This document shows, piece by piece, positions 39,283 through 47,249 of a DNA stretch of 64,000 nt. Every line of letters starts with the position of its first letter. Position 1 is the stretch's first letter. The notes beneath the pieces are model-generated. The model was not told where the DNA came from and searched no databases. It saw only the letters and a list, made by a program, of their open reading frames with translations. This DNA is from CAJFUR01 sp904420575. Its GTDB lineage: Bacteria; Actinomycetota; Coriobacteriia; Coriobacteriales; Eggerthellaceae. The stretch spans positions 1,736,001 to 1,800,000 of the forward strand of contig OZ221973.1 of assembly GCA_965119745.1 (NCBI GenBank), read 5' to 3'. A program made the translations under genes and the position numbers.

Positions 39283-41727
39283 CTAGTTGATGACCGTGAC
39301 GACGGGCTCTTCCACCATGGCGTAGGGCTTGCCCGGCTCGTAGACGGCGAAGTCTCCCTTCTCGGCGATGACCTGGTGGGGCAGGACGTCGCCTTCCTGC
39401 ACGGGATAGATCTTGCACAGCATGCTCTTGATGGCGCTGCCGATGCCGCCCTGGCCGGTGCGGAACGCCTCGGTCATGTTGTTGAGGTTCGACTCGTAGG
39501 TGCCGTAGAAGTTGGGCTCGGCGCCGTCCTGTTCGGGGAACCACCAGCCGTGCTCGGCATGCACGCGGCCAGGCGTGACCTCGATGGTCTCCTTGACCTT
39601 CTGCTTGAAGCGCGCGCCGCGGCTGTTCTCCACCCAGATCCACTCGCCGTCATGCACGCCGTACTTCTGGCAGTCTTCGGGATTCACCATGATGAGCGGG
39701 TCGGGATGGAACTCGCGCATGGTGGGCAGCTGGCGGTGCTCGGAATGGAAGAACTCGAACGAGCGGCCGCCGCCGGAAAGGATGATGGGGAATTCCTTGA
39801 AGGTCTCCGGCGTCGAAAGCGGGCTTTCGGGCGGCTCGATGTGGTAGGGCAGCGGGTCGACGCCCCAGTGGTCGAAGCCGAACGACCACAGCTCGATGCG
39901 GCCGGTGGGCGTGTTGAAGCCCGGCTGGCCGTCGGGGCGCAGCATGCCTTTGGCGTACTTGTGGTACGTGGCGTCCCATTTCCAGTACGCGGTGCCGTTG
40001 CAGCTATCGCCGTAGCATTCCTCCACGTCGCCGGAGGGGTTCTGAACCGTCTCCTCCCAGGTGCGGTGGTACTCGGTGCCGTTGGGGTTCAGCTGGTCGT
40101 TCAGGTACCACGAGCACCATTCCTTGTCGTCGGCCCACGGCCAGTGCTCGGGCTTGATGCGCTTGCCCAGCTCGAGGCAGATCTGCTCGTCCGACTTGGC
40201 CTCGTAGTAGTCGGTCACCTTCACCATGGTGCGCACGGGCGTCCACCACGTGCGGCAGCTGTTGCGCTCGCAGCTCATGGCCACGGGCAGCACGATGTCG
40301 GCCACGGCCTGCGCCGTGGGCGTCATGAACGGGTCGGCCACCACGATGAACGGCACCTTCATGAGCGCGGCGCGCGTGCGGGCGGGGTCCATGGAGGCGC
40401 AGGACAGCGCGTTGGAGCTTTGGATCCAGAACATCTGGATGGGGTAGGGCTCGCCCGTCTCGATGGCAGCCAGGATGGCGTCGGTGTCGGCGCACGACAC
40501 TATGTTGGACTCGTTGATGCCCGACGTGGCCGGGATGAGCTTCTTGGCGTACACCGCGGGGTCGATGTACTCGTCGCCCAGGCCGTAGCGCTTCTCGATC
40601 AGGAAGGCGCAGCGGTAGAGCGCGTTGCCGCCCGGGTTGTCGATGTTGCCGGTAATGGCCATGATGTCGGCCACCGACTCGGTCACGCCCAGGGCCGCGA
40701 TCTGCTGCTCGAAGGCCAGGCCCCACTGGCAGGCGCAGCTGGACGCCGTGGCGATGAGGCGCGCCGCGCCGCGCAGCGTCTCGGGCTCTACGCCGCAGAT
40801 GTCGAAGGCCCATTCGGGCGTCTTGTCGGCCACGCGTTCGGCCAGCGCCTCGAAGCCGTAGGTCCAGGAGTCCACGAACTCGTGGTCGTACAGGTCCTCG
40901 CCGATGATGACGTTGAGCATGGCCATGGCCACCACGGCGTCAGTGCCGGGCCGCACGGGCAGCCAGTAGGCGGCACGCGCACCCCACCAGGTCAGGCGCG
41001 GGTCGACCGAGACGATCTTGCTGCCCATCTGCACGCACTGCACCAGCCAGTGGCCCAAGAAGCCGTCGGCGTTGGACTTGATGGGCTCGTTGCCCCACAC
41101 CAGCACGACGCCCGGCACTTCCCAGTCCTCGGCAGCGTAGCGTTCCGGATGGGCCTGCGACGCGTCGACGATGAACATGTCGCCGAACTTGGCGGACGTG
41201 CCGATCATGCGGGGCAGGTAGCAGGCGAAGCCGGTGAAGCCGAACGTGGACACGTTGGGTGTCTCCATGCAGGCGGAGGCGAAGTAGGGCACCTGCCACC
41301 CGATGTTGCGGCCCGTGCCATGCACGACGACGATGGATTCCGACCCGTGCTCCTCCTTGATCTCGAGCACCTTTTCGGTGATCTCGTCGTACGCCTCGTC
41401 CCAGGAGATGCGCTCCCACTCATCGGCGCCGCGCTCGCCTGCGCGGCGCAGGGGGTACTTCAGGCGGTCGGGATGGTTCACGGCTTCCGGCATGGACAAA
41501 CAGCGCATGCACAGCTTGCCGTTCGCCACGGCGTTCAGGGGGTCGCCCTCCACCTTCACCAGCTTGTTGTCCTTCGTGTACAGAAGCACGCCGCAGCCCA
41601 TGTGGCAGCCCGGAGGCGACCAGTGCGTCGTGCGCGTGACGGTGAAGTCCCCCTCCTGCCATTGCCACTCTCCGTCGTGGTAGGCCGTGCGGTCGAGCTG
41701 TTCCAACCACTCCTTGTAATCGGCCAT
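39283..41727 (-). CDS. Molybdopterin oxidoreductase catalytic subunit
   Basis: 814 residues, closest relative in the window is 22304. FeS ligands CHMGC and LCMRC; VVHGTGRNIGWQVPYF; GFACYLPRMIG; VLVWGNEPIKSNADGFLGHW; VRPGTD; EHGWWFPEQD. ATG at 41727 preceded by AAGGAGA; the long frame upstream to 42072 is unrelated. A region around residues 560-585 (PSGDVEECYGDSCNGTAYWK) carries two extra Cys not seen in the others. Cytoplasmic. Divergent from the membrane LuxR gene at 42337, its likely regulator. Confidence 0.94.
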   Translation of the reverse strand: MADYKEWLEQLDRTAYHDGEWQWQEGDFTVTRTTHWSPPGCHMGCGVLLYTKDNKLVKVEGDPLNAVANGKLCMRCLSMPEAVNHPDRLKYPLRRAGERGADEWERISWDEAYDEITEKVLEIKEEHGSESIVVVHGTGRNIGWQVPYFASACMETPNVSTFGFTGFACYLPRMIGTSAKFGDMFIVDASQAHPERYAAEDWEVPGVVLVWGNEPIKSNADGFLGHWLVQCVQMGSKIVSVDPRLTWWGARAAYWLPVRPGTDAVVAMAMLNVIIGEDLYDHEFVDSWTYGFEALAERVADKTPEWAFDICGVEPETLRGAARLIATASSCACQWGLAFEQQIAALGVTESVADIMAITGNIDNPGGNALYRCAFLIEKRYGLGDEYIDPAVYAKKLIPATSGINESNIVSCADTDAILAAIETGEPYPIQMFWIQSSNALSCASMDPARTRAALMKVPFIVVADPFMTPTAQAVADIVLPVAMSCERNSCRTWWTPVRTMVKVTDYYEAKSDEQICLELGKRIKPEHWPWADDKEWCSWYLNDQLNPNGTEYHRTWEETVQNPSGDVEECYGDSCNGTAYWKWDATYHKYAKGMLRPDGQPGFNTPTGRIELWSFGFDHWGVDPLPYHIEPPESPLSTPETFKEFPIILSGGGRSFEFFHSEHRQLPTMREFHPDPLIMVNPEDCQKYGVHDGEWIWVENSRGARFKQKVKETIEVTPGRVHAEHGWWFPEQDGAEPNFYGTYESNLNNMTEAFRTGQGGIGSAIKSMLCKIYPVQEGDVLPHQVIAEKGDFAVYEPGKPYAMVEEPVVTVIN

Positions 41728-42336
41728 GCTGTCTCCTTCCTCGTCTCGTGCGGGGCCCGCTGGAGTCGCGGTCCGGTTCACCCCCGATTCTAGGGAGCGT
41801 CTCCGCATCCGGCATTCAGTCAGAGTTCCTATTTGTCCGCTTTTGATCGCGCCGGAGGGGCAGGGCATGGGGCGTTTCGGCTTATATCGCCCAGAGAGGC
41901 GCAAGGCCACCTGCGCGGACGAGGGCCCGTCGCTGCGCCCCCGCGTGCGGCGTGCCTGTCCGGGGCAAGGGACGGGCGGCGTCTTTGTCTTGGCGGCGGG
42001 CACGGCAGGTGACGCGGACGGTGCCAGGGCAAGCGGGTGGAGAACGCGGCCTCGCGCACGGCGCGCGCTCACGCGTCCAGGCGGAAAAGGCGCGCCCGGA
42101 AGCCGCGCCGCAGCGGTCGCGATGCGGCGCGCATGCAGCGGAAAACATGATCTTTGCAGTCAGGCATGGGAAGTCTCGCCTCATCTTTTCCAGGGGCCTA
42201 ATCCCTCAGGTACTATATTGCGCTTTGCGCCGGCTATTTCGATTATGCTAACGCCGGCGGTCGAGGCATGCACGGTCCTGAGATGCCCGTGGCGGGCCTC
42301 GGCTCCTGACGATTGAGTTTGGGGGGTTGATGATCG
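41728..42336. other. 609-nt divergent intergenic region
   Basis: No supported gene. On the minus strand TAGAAT (41787-41792) in CTCCCTAGAATCGGGGG is a candidate -10 for the molybdoenzyme. The middle (41870-42150) is plain GC-rich sequence with no feature I can name. Near 42228-42259 lies an inverted repeat with TATGCT (separate entry). Confidence 0.5.
42228..42259. promoter_or_regulatory. GC inverted repeat with TATGCT in its loop
   Basis: CGCCGGC (42228-42234) pairs with GCCGGCG (42253-42259); the 18-nt loop contains GATTATGCTA. As it lies between divergent genes it cannot be a terminator, which favours an operator/-10 reading (TATGCT at 42244-42249) for the LuxR gene 78 nt downstream. Compare 10160 and 28145. 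Confidence 0.5.
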
Positions 42337-43941
42337 TTGAAGCATGAAGGGAATCACAACGCGGTATCGGAAGGGCAAGCAGAGCAGGCGAGCGGGTGGC
42401 TGCTCGTCAACCCGCGCATCCTGGTTGGGCTCGTGGGGGCCGTCGCCTGTTTTGCATGGCTGTTCCTCATGGTGGGCACGTCGGCGTTCATTCCGTACGT
42501 CGGGCTGGCAAGCCCCGCCGTGGGGAGCGCGCACTTCCTTTTCGTCGTGGGCGCATGCGTGGCGCTTTTTGTCACCTGGGCTTTTTCCAACGAGCTTTCG
42601 TCCTATCGCCTGGTGCACTACGCGCTGGCCGTCGCGTGCACGTTGACGGGCTGCGTCGGTCTGTGGATCCTGCGCGAGCAGGACGCGTTCCTGTGGGCGC
42701 CTGCGCTTCTTTCGGGATGCGGCTTCGGGTTTTTGTACACGCTGTACGGCGAATACGTGTGCCTGTTCTTCTACGGGTCCGTCAAGCCCTACATACACGG
42801 CATCTTCGCCTGCGCCACCATCGCCTGCGCGGGGCTTCTGTTCGCAGGCAGGGAGATGAGCTTCTTCTTTGCGCTGCTGTTCCCCTTGGTGGCGCTCGTC
42901 GCGTACGCCCTGCAGCTGTGCTTCTTCCGCCTGCAGGACCGCCCGCCCGTCGATCGGAAGGTGTCCGACGGGCGGCACCGCGTGGTCTGGCGCTCGTATC
43001 TGGCCACGGCCACGTCGGGCATGGCGGCGGGGTTCGCCTTGGGGTGTCTGCTGTCCACGCAGACCGTGCATTCGTGGGTGTACGTGGCAGTGGAGGCGCT
43101 GGTGGCCGCCACGTGCCTGTTCCTGCTGTTCGATTCCTTGAAGCTGGACAAGGTGAACGAGACCGTGACCATGCGGTTCTTCCTGCCGCTTTCGGCCGTG
43201 GTGGTGTTCCCGCTCATCTTCGTGCCCGACGACCTGAAGTTCGTGTTCGCGCTGCTGCTTCTGTGCGGGTCGCTGTTCCCCACGACATGCTCGCTTTCGG
43301 CCATCTGCAAGCACATCGTGATCTGCGACCTTTCGGCCATCCGCGCGTTCTCGTTCGGCCGCCTCATGAGCTTTCTGGGCATCGCGTTGGGCCTGGCGGT
43401 GGCGTTCGTGGGCTTCGCGCCGGCTGCGCGCGAAGCGTTCGGCACCGTGATCTCGGCCGCCTCGGTGGTGGCGTTCATGCTGCTCGTCATCTTCTCCGCC
43501 TCGTTCGTCATGACCGAGGACAACTACCCCGACGAGCGGCGCTTCCGCGGGGCCGACGCGGATGGCGATGCCGCGCCCATCGCGCCGGGCACGCCCATCC
43601 GCAAGATCGAGGCTGCCGTGGCGGACGAGCCCGAGGAGGGCGTGGAGGAGCCTGCCGCGCCGCGGCCGGGCGTGTTCCATGTCAAGTGCGAGATCGTGGC
43701 CAAGAAGTACGGGCTTTCCAACCGGCAGCGGGAAGTGCTGGGGATGCTCGCGAAGGGCCGCAACGCCGACTACATCACCGAGAAGCTGGTCATCTCGTCT
43801 CACACGGCCAAGGCCCACATCTACAACATCTATCAGAAGACGGGCGTCCATTCCCGCCAGGAGCTCATGGACCTGGTGGAGAACACCGACGTGCACGAGG
43901 CGGGCAAGGTGCTCGAGCATGCCGACCCGTTCGACGACTGA
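42337..43941 (+). CDS. Membrane-integrated LuxR-family regulator
   Basis: 534 residues: ten to twelve hydrophobic segments between residues 28 and 395, an acidic linker (about 400-450, rich in Asp, Glu, Ala, Pro), and a LuxR helix-turn-helix (about 455-515; LSNRQREVLGMLAKGRNADY, then SHTAKAHIYNIYQKTGVHSR). TTG start at 42337 with GGGGGG 10 nt before; no ATG fits well. The final helix motif is nearly the same as in the 5601 protein. It could act on the minus-strand unit 41727, the plus-strand unit 44110, or both. Confidence 0.88.
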   Translation: MKHEGNHNAVSEGQAEQASGWLLVNPRILVGLVGAVACFAWLFLMVGTSAFIPYVGLASPAVGSAHFLFVVGACVALFVTWAFSNELSSYRLVHYALAVACTLTGCVGLWILREQDAFLWAPALLSGCGFGFLYTLYGEYVCLFFYGSVKPYIHGIFACATIACAGLLFAGREMSFFFALLFPLVALVAYALQLCFFRLQDRPPVDRKVSDGRHRVVWRSYLATATSGMAAGFALGCLLSTQTVHSWVYVAVEALVAATCLFLLFDSLKLDKVNETVTMRFFLPLSAVVVFPLIFVPDDLKFVFALLLLCGSLFPTTCSLSAICKHIVICDLSAIRAFSFGRLMSFLGIALGLAVAFVGFAPAAREAFGTVISAASVVAFMLLVIFSASFVMTEDNYPDERRFRGADADGDAAPIAPGTPIRKIEAAVADEPEEGVEEPAAPRPGVFHVKCEIVAKKYGLSNRQREVLGMLAKGRNADYITEKLVISSHTAKAHIYNIYQKTGVHSRQELMDLVENTDVHEAGKVLEHADPFDD

Positions 43942-44109
43942 CGCCTGAGGGCCGGACGCCCTAACCCCTTACGCCTTACATTCGGAAATTAGCGTCTGCT
44001 GCCTCATGAAAGGCGGCATCCCGTTCTCTATCGTGTGCCGTGCGGGCCGGTTGGCCTGCGCCGTGGCCTTTGCGCGCGCGGCACCAAGACGAGAGAGGAG
44101 AACAAGCGC

Positions 44110-46647
44110 ATGTTGTTCAACTATCAAGAGTTCCTCGATGGCATAGACCGTGCCGCGTACCACGAAGGGGAGTGGCAGTGGGAGGAGGACGGCTACACCG
44201 TCACGCGCACCTACACGTATTCCGCCCCGGGCTGCCATGACTCCTGCGGCGTGCTCATGTACGTCAAGGACGGCAAGCTGGAGAAGATCGAGGGCGACCC
44301 GCTGGACCCGTGCGCGAACGGGCGCTTGTGCATGCGCTGCCTCAACCTCGTCGAGGGCGTGAACTACGAAGAGCGGCCGAAGTACCCCCTGCGCCGTGCG
44401 GGCGAGCGGGGCGAGAACAAGTGGGAGCGCATCACGTGGGACGAGGCGCTCGACCAGATATGCGACTGGATCCACACGAACCTGGACGAGGCGGGCTTCG
44501 GCCGCGAGTCCATCTTCGTGAACCACGGCACCGGCCGCAACATCTCGTCCTGGGTGCCGTTTCTGGGCGGCGCCTGCCTGGGCACGCCCAACATCGGCGC
44601 CATCGGCTTCTCCGGGTACTCGTGCTACCTGCCGCGCACGTGCGGCACGGCGGCCGGCATCGGCGACTTCCCTATCGTGGACGCCTCGGAAGGGCATGAG
44701 GACCGCTATGCCAACCCCGACTGGAAGAACCCCGACGTGGTGGTGATCTGGGGCTCCGAGCCGCTGAAGTCCAACGCCGACGGATACCTGGGCCACTGGC
44801 TGAACGTGTGCCATCAGATGGGCACCGAGATCATCTCGGTGGACCCGCAGCTCACCTGGTGGGGCGCCCGTGCGGCCTACTGGCTGAACCTGCGCCCCGG
44901 CACCGACCTGGCGCTGGCGCTGGCGTGGCTGAACGTCATCACCACCGAGGACTTGCAGGACAAGGAGTTCATCGACCTGTGGTGCGCCTACTACGACGAC
45001 CTGAAGGCCCACGTGGCCCAGTACACGCCGGAATGGGCGGCCGAGATCACGGGCGTGGACGCCGAGGACATAGCCGCCGCCGCGCGCCTGTACGCGAACG
45101 CCGAGCGCGGCGCCATCCACTGGGGCCTCGCCTTCGACACGCAGGTGGACTCCATCCAGCTGTGCCAGACGGTGAGCAACCTCATGAGCGTGTGCGGCAA
45201 CATCGACAAGCCGGGCACGAACCTGCTGGTGCGCAACGGCTTCGAGATCAACCCGGGCTACGCCACGGCGCAGCTGTACTGCGACCCCGACACGTTCGCC
45301 AAGAAGCTCACGGTCGACCTGGTGCATCCCGGCTGCGTGCAGTTCATCGGCATGGCCGACTGCGACGCGGTGAACCGCGCGTTCGAGACCGGCGAGCCCT
45401 ATCCCATCAAGATGGCCTGGATCCAGGGTTCCAACAGCATCGTGTGCTCGTCCACGGCGGCGCCCCGCGTGTACAAGATGCTGTCCAGCGTGGAGTTCTG
45501 CGTGGTGGCCGACCCGTACATGACGCCGTCCGCCGTCGCCTTCGCCGACATCTTCCTGCCCTTGAAGACCACCGCCGAGCGCGACTCCATGCGCGTGTGG
45601 TGGACCCCGCTGCGCGCCATGAAGAGCGTGAGCGAATGGTACGAGGCGAAGTCCGACGAAGAGCTCATCGTGGCCTTGGGCCTGAAGCTCAACCCGGAGC
45701 TGTTCGAGAAGCGCTGGCCCACGGTGGAGGCGCTGCTGCAGGACTACCTGGACGTGGGCTTCAACCTGTACGACCCCGAGACGGGCAAGAGCTACAAGAG
45801 CGCAGGCCGCTCCAAGGCGGGCATGATCGAGGTCGAGGACGTGCACACCGACTTCTGGAAGAAACACCATGCCGACGGCGAGTGCAGCTTCGACGCGCTG
45901 GTGCAGAAGGGCGGCTACGAATACGACGACTTCTGCGCGACGTACTACAAGTACGAGAAGGGGCTCTTGCGTCCCGACGGGCAGCCCGGCTTCTCCACGC
46001 CGTCGGGCCGCATCGAGCTGGTGCCCTACGCCACGTTCGGCGCCTGGGGCATTCCTCCTTTGGCCGAGCACGTCACCGCGCTTTCCACCAAGCGCCACCT
46101 GACCGACGAGGAATACCGCAAGGAGTACCCGTTCATCTGCATCAACGGCTCGCGCTCCTACGAGTTCTTCCACTCCGAGAACCGCCAGCAGGCCACCATG
46201 CGCGAGTTCCATCCGTGGCCGCTCGTCAAGATCAGCCCGCAGACGGCCGAGGAATACGGCATCAACGAGGGCGAATGGATCTGGATCGAGAACACCGAGG
46301 GCCGCTGCAAGCAGGTGGCGCACATCGACCCGGTCATCGACCCGCACTACATTCATGCCGAGCACGGCTGGTGGTATCCCGAACAGGAACCGGCGTTCCC
46401 GCACCTCTATGGCGCGTTCGACTCCAACATCAACAACCTGACGACTTCGTTCGAGACCGGTTTCGGCGGCATCGGCAATCCGCTCAAGGCGCCCGTCTGC
46501 AAGATCTACAAGGTCACGGAAGAGAATGTGGCGCCTCTGCCCGGCGAAGTGGTCACCGAAAAGGGCGGCTTCCGCAACGACTACGTGGCAGGACAGCCGT
46601 ACGCATGGACGACCGACAACACGACGCGCGAAGGGGGACGATTCTAG
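44110..46647 (+). CDS. Molybdopterin oxidoreductase catalytic subunit
   Basis: 845 residues, sister of 47250 (both start MLFNYQEFLDGIDR and are alike along their whole length). FeS ligands CHDSC and LCMRC; NHGTGRNISSWVPF; GYSCYLPRTCG; VIWGSEPLKSNADGYLGHW; LRPGTD; HWGLAFDTQVDS; EHGWWYPEQE. ATG at 44110 with AGGAG 9 nt before. Its TAG stop overlaps the GTG start of the 4Fe-4S gene (TAGTG). Cytoplasmic; substrate unknown. It follows the membrane LuxR gene by 168 nt. Confidence 0.94.
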   Translation: MLFNYQEFLDGIDRAAYHEGEWQWEEDGYTVTRTYTYSAPGCHDSCGVLMYVKDGKLEKIEGDPLDPCANGRLCMRCLNLVEGVNYEERPKYPLRRAGERGENKWERITWDEALDQICDWIHTNLDEAGFGRESIFVNHGTGRNISSWVPFLGGACLGTPNIGAIGFSGYSCYLPRTCGTAAGIGDFPIVDASEGHEDRYANPDWKNPDVVVIWGSEPLKSNADGYLGHWLNVCHQMGTEIISVDPQLTWWGARAAYWLNLRPGTDLALALAWLNVITTEDLQDKEFIDLWCAYYDDLKAHVAQYTPEWAAEITGVDAEDIAAAARLYANAERGAIHWGLAFDTQVDSIQLCQTVSNLMSVCGNIDKPGTNLLVRNGFEINPGYATAQLYCDPDTFAKKLTVDLVHPGCVQFIGMADCDAVNRAFETGEPYPIKMAWIQGSNSIVCSSTAAPRVYKMLSSVEFCVVADPYMTPSAVAFADIFLPLKTTAERDSMRVWWTPLRAMKSVSEWYEAKSDEELIVALGLKLNPELFEKRWPTVEALLQDYLDVGFNLYDPETGKSYKSAGRSKAGMIEVEDVHTDFWKKHHADGECSFDALVQKGGYEYDDFCATYYKYEKGLLRPDGQPGFSTPSGRIELVPYATFGAWGIPPLAEHVTALSTKRHLTDEEYRKEYPFICINGSRSYEFFHSENRQQATMREFHPWPLVKISPQTAEEYGINEGEWIWIENTEGRCKQVAHIDPVIDPHYIHAEHGWWYPEQEPAFPHLYGAFDSNINNLTTSFETGFGGIGNPLKAPVCKIYKVTEENVAPLPGEVVTEKGGFRNDYVAGQPYAWTTDNTTREGGRF

Positions 46648-46994
46648 TGAAGGGCATTCTGGTCAACTACGAGTACTGCACGGGCTGCCACTCCTGCGAG
46701 GTGGCCTGCAAGAAGCACCTGGGCCTGCCGGCCGGCGAGTTCGGCATCAAGGTGGCCGAGATAGGCCCCTTCGAGTACGAGGGGGCGAAGAACAACAAGG
46801 ACCGCTGGGAATGGACGTGGATGCCCGTCCTGACGAAGGCGTGCGATATGTGCGAGGACCGCGTGGCCAAGGGCAAGATGCCCATGTGCGTGCAGCACTG
46901 CCAGGCCTGGTGCCTGTACCACGGCGAGGTGGGCGACCTGGCGAAGAAGATCGACGGCACGTCCAGGTGCGCGCTTCTGGTTCCGTCGGCCTGA
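46647..46994 (+). CDS. 4Fe-4S dicluster electron transfer subunit, GTG start
   Basis: 115 residues: (GTG)KGILVNYEYCTGCHSC, then CDMCEDRVAKGKMPMCVQHC. The start overlaps the catalytic stop by one base, with AAGGGGGA upstream. Its DNA from 46648 to 46932 is identical to 49798-50082, then diverges for about 15 bases and converges again. Two [4Fe-4S] clusters expected. Confidence 0.93.
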   Translation: MKGILVNYEYCTGCHSCEVACKKHLGLPAGEFGIKVAEIGPFEYEGAKNNKDRWEWTWMPVLTKACDMCEDRVAKGKMPMCVQHCQAWCLYHGEVGDLAKKIDGTSRCALLVPSA

Positions 46995-47032
46995 TAGGGC
47001 TCCGTCGGCCTGATAGGGTCCCGTCGGTCTGA
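46982..47032 (+). repeat. 19-nt tandem repeat spanning a stop codon
   Basis: TCCGTCGGCCTGATAGGG occurs at 46982-46999 and 47001-47018, with a degenerate third copy to about 47032. The first copy contains the TGA of the 4Fe-4S gene. The remaining gap to 47249 has a 7-bp inverted repeat GCTGGAC/GTCCAGC (47171-47204) near the expected promoter of the next gene. Confidence 0.85.
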
Positions 47033-47249
47033 CGACCGCCGGGACCTGCCGACGCTGCGGGGCGCCCCGCCACCCCGCCTTGCCCCTTTCATGCTTGCCC
47101 TCACGTGCGAAGCACGCTCGGCCGCATGACGGGGCAATCCGGGGCACCAGGGCGCCCCTCGCTGACTTTTGCTGGACCTGTGATTCTGCAACTCGGCGTC
47201 CAGCGCTGCTTGCTGACAGTTTAATCCCCATCATAGAAAGAGGGAGCCA

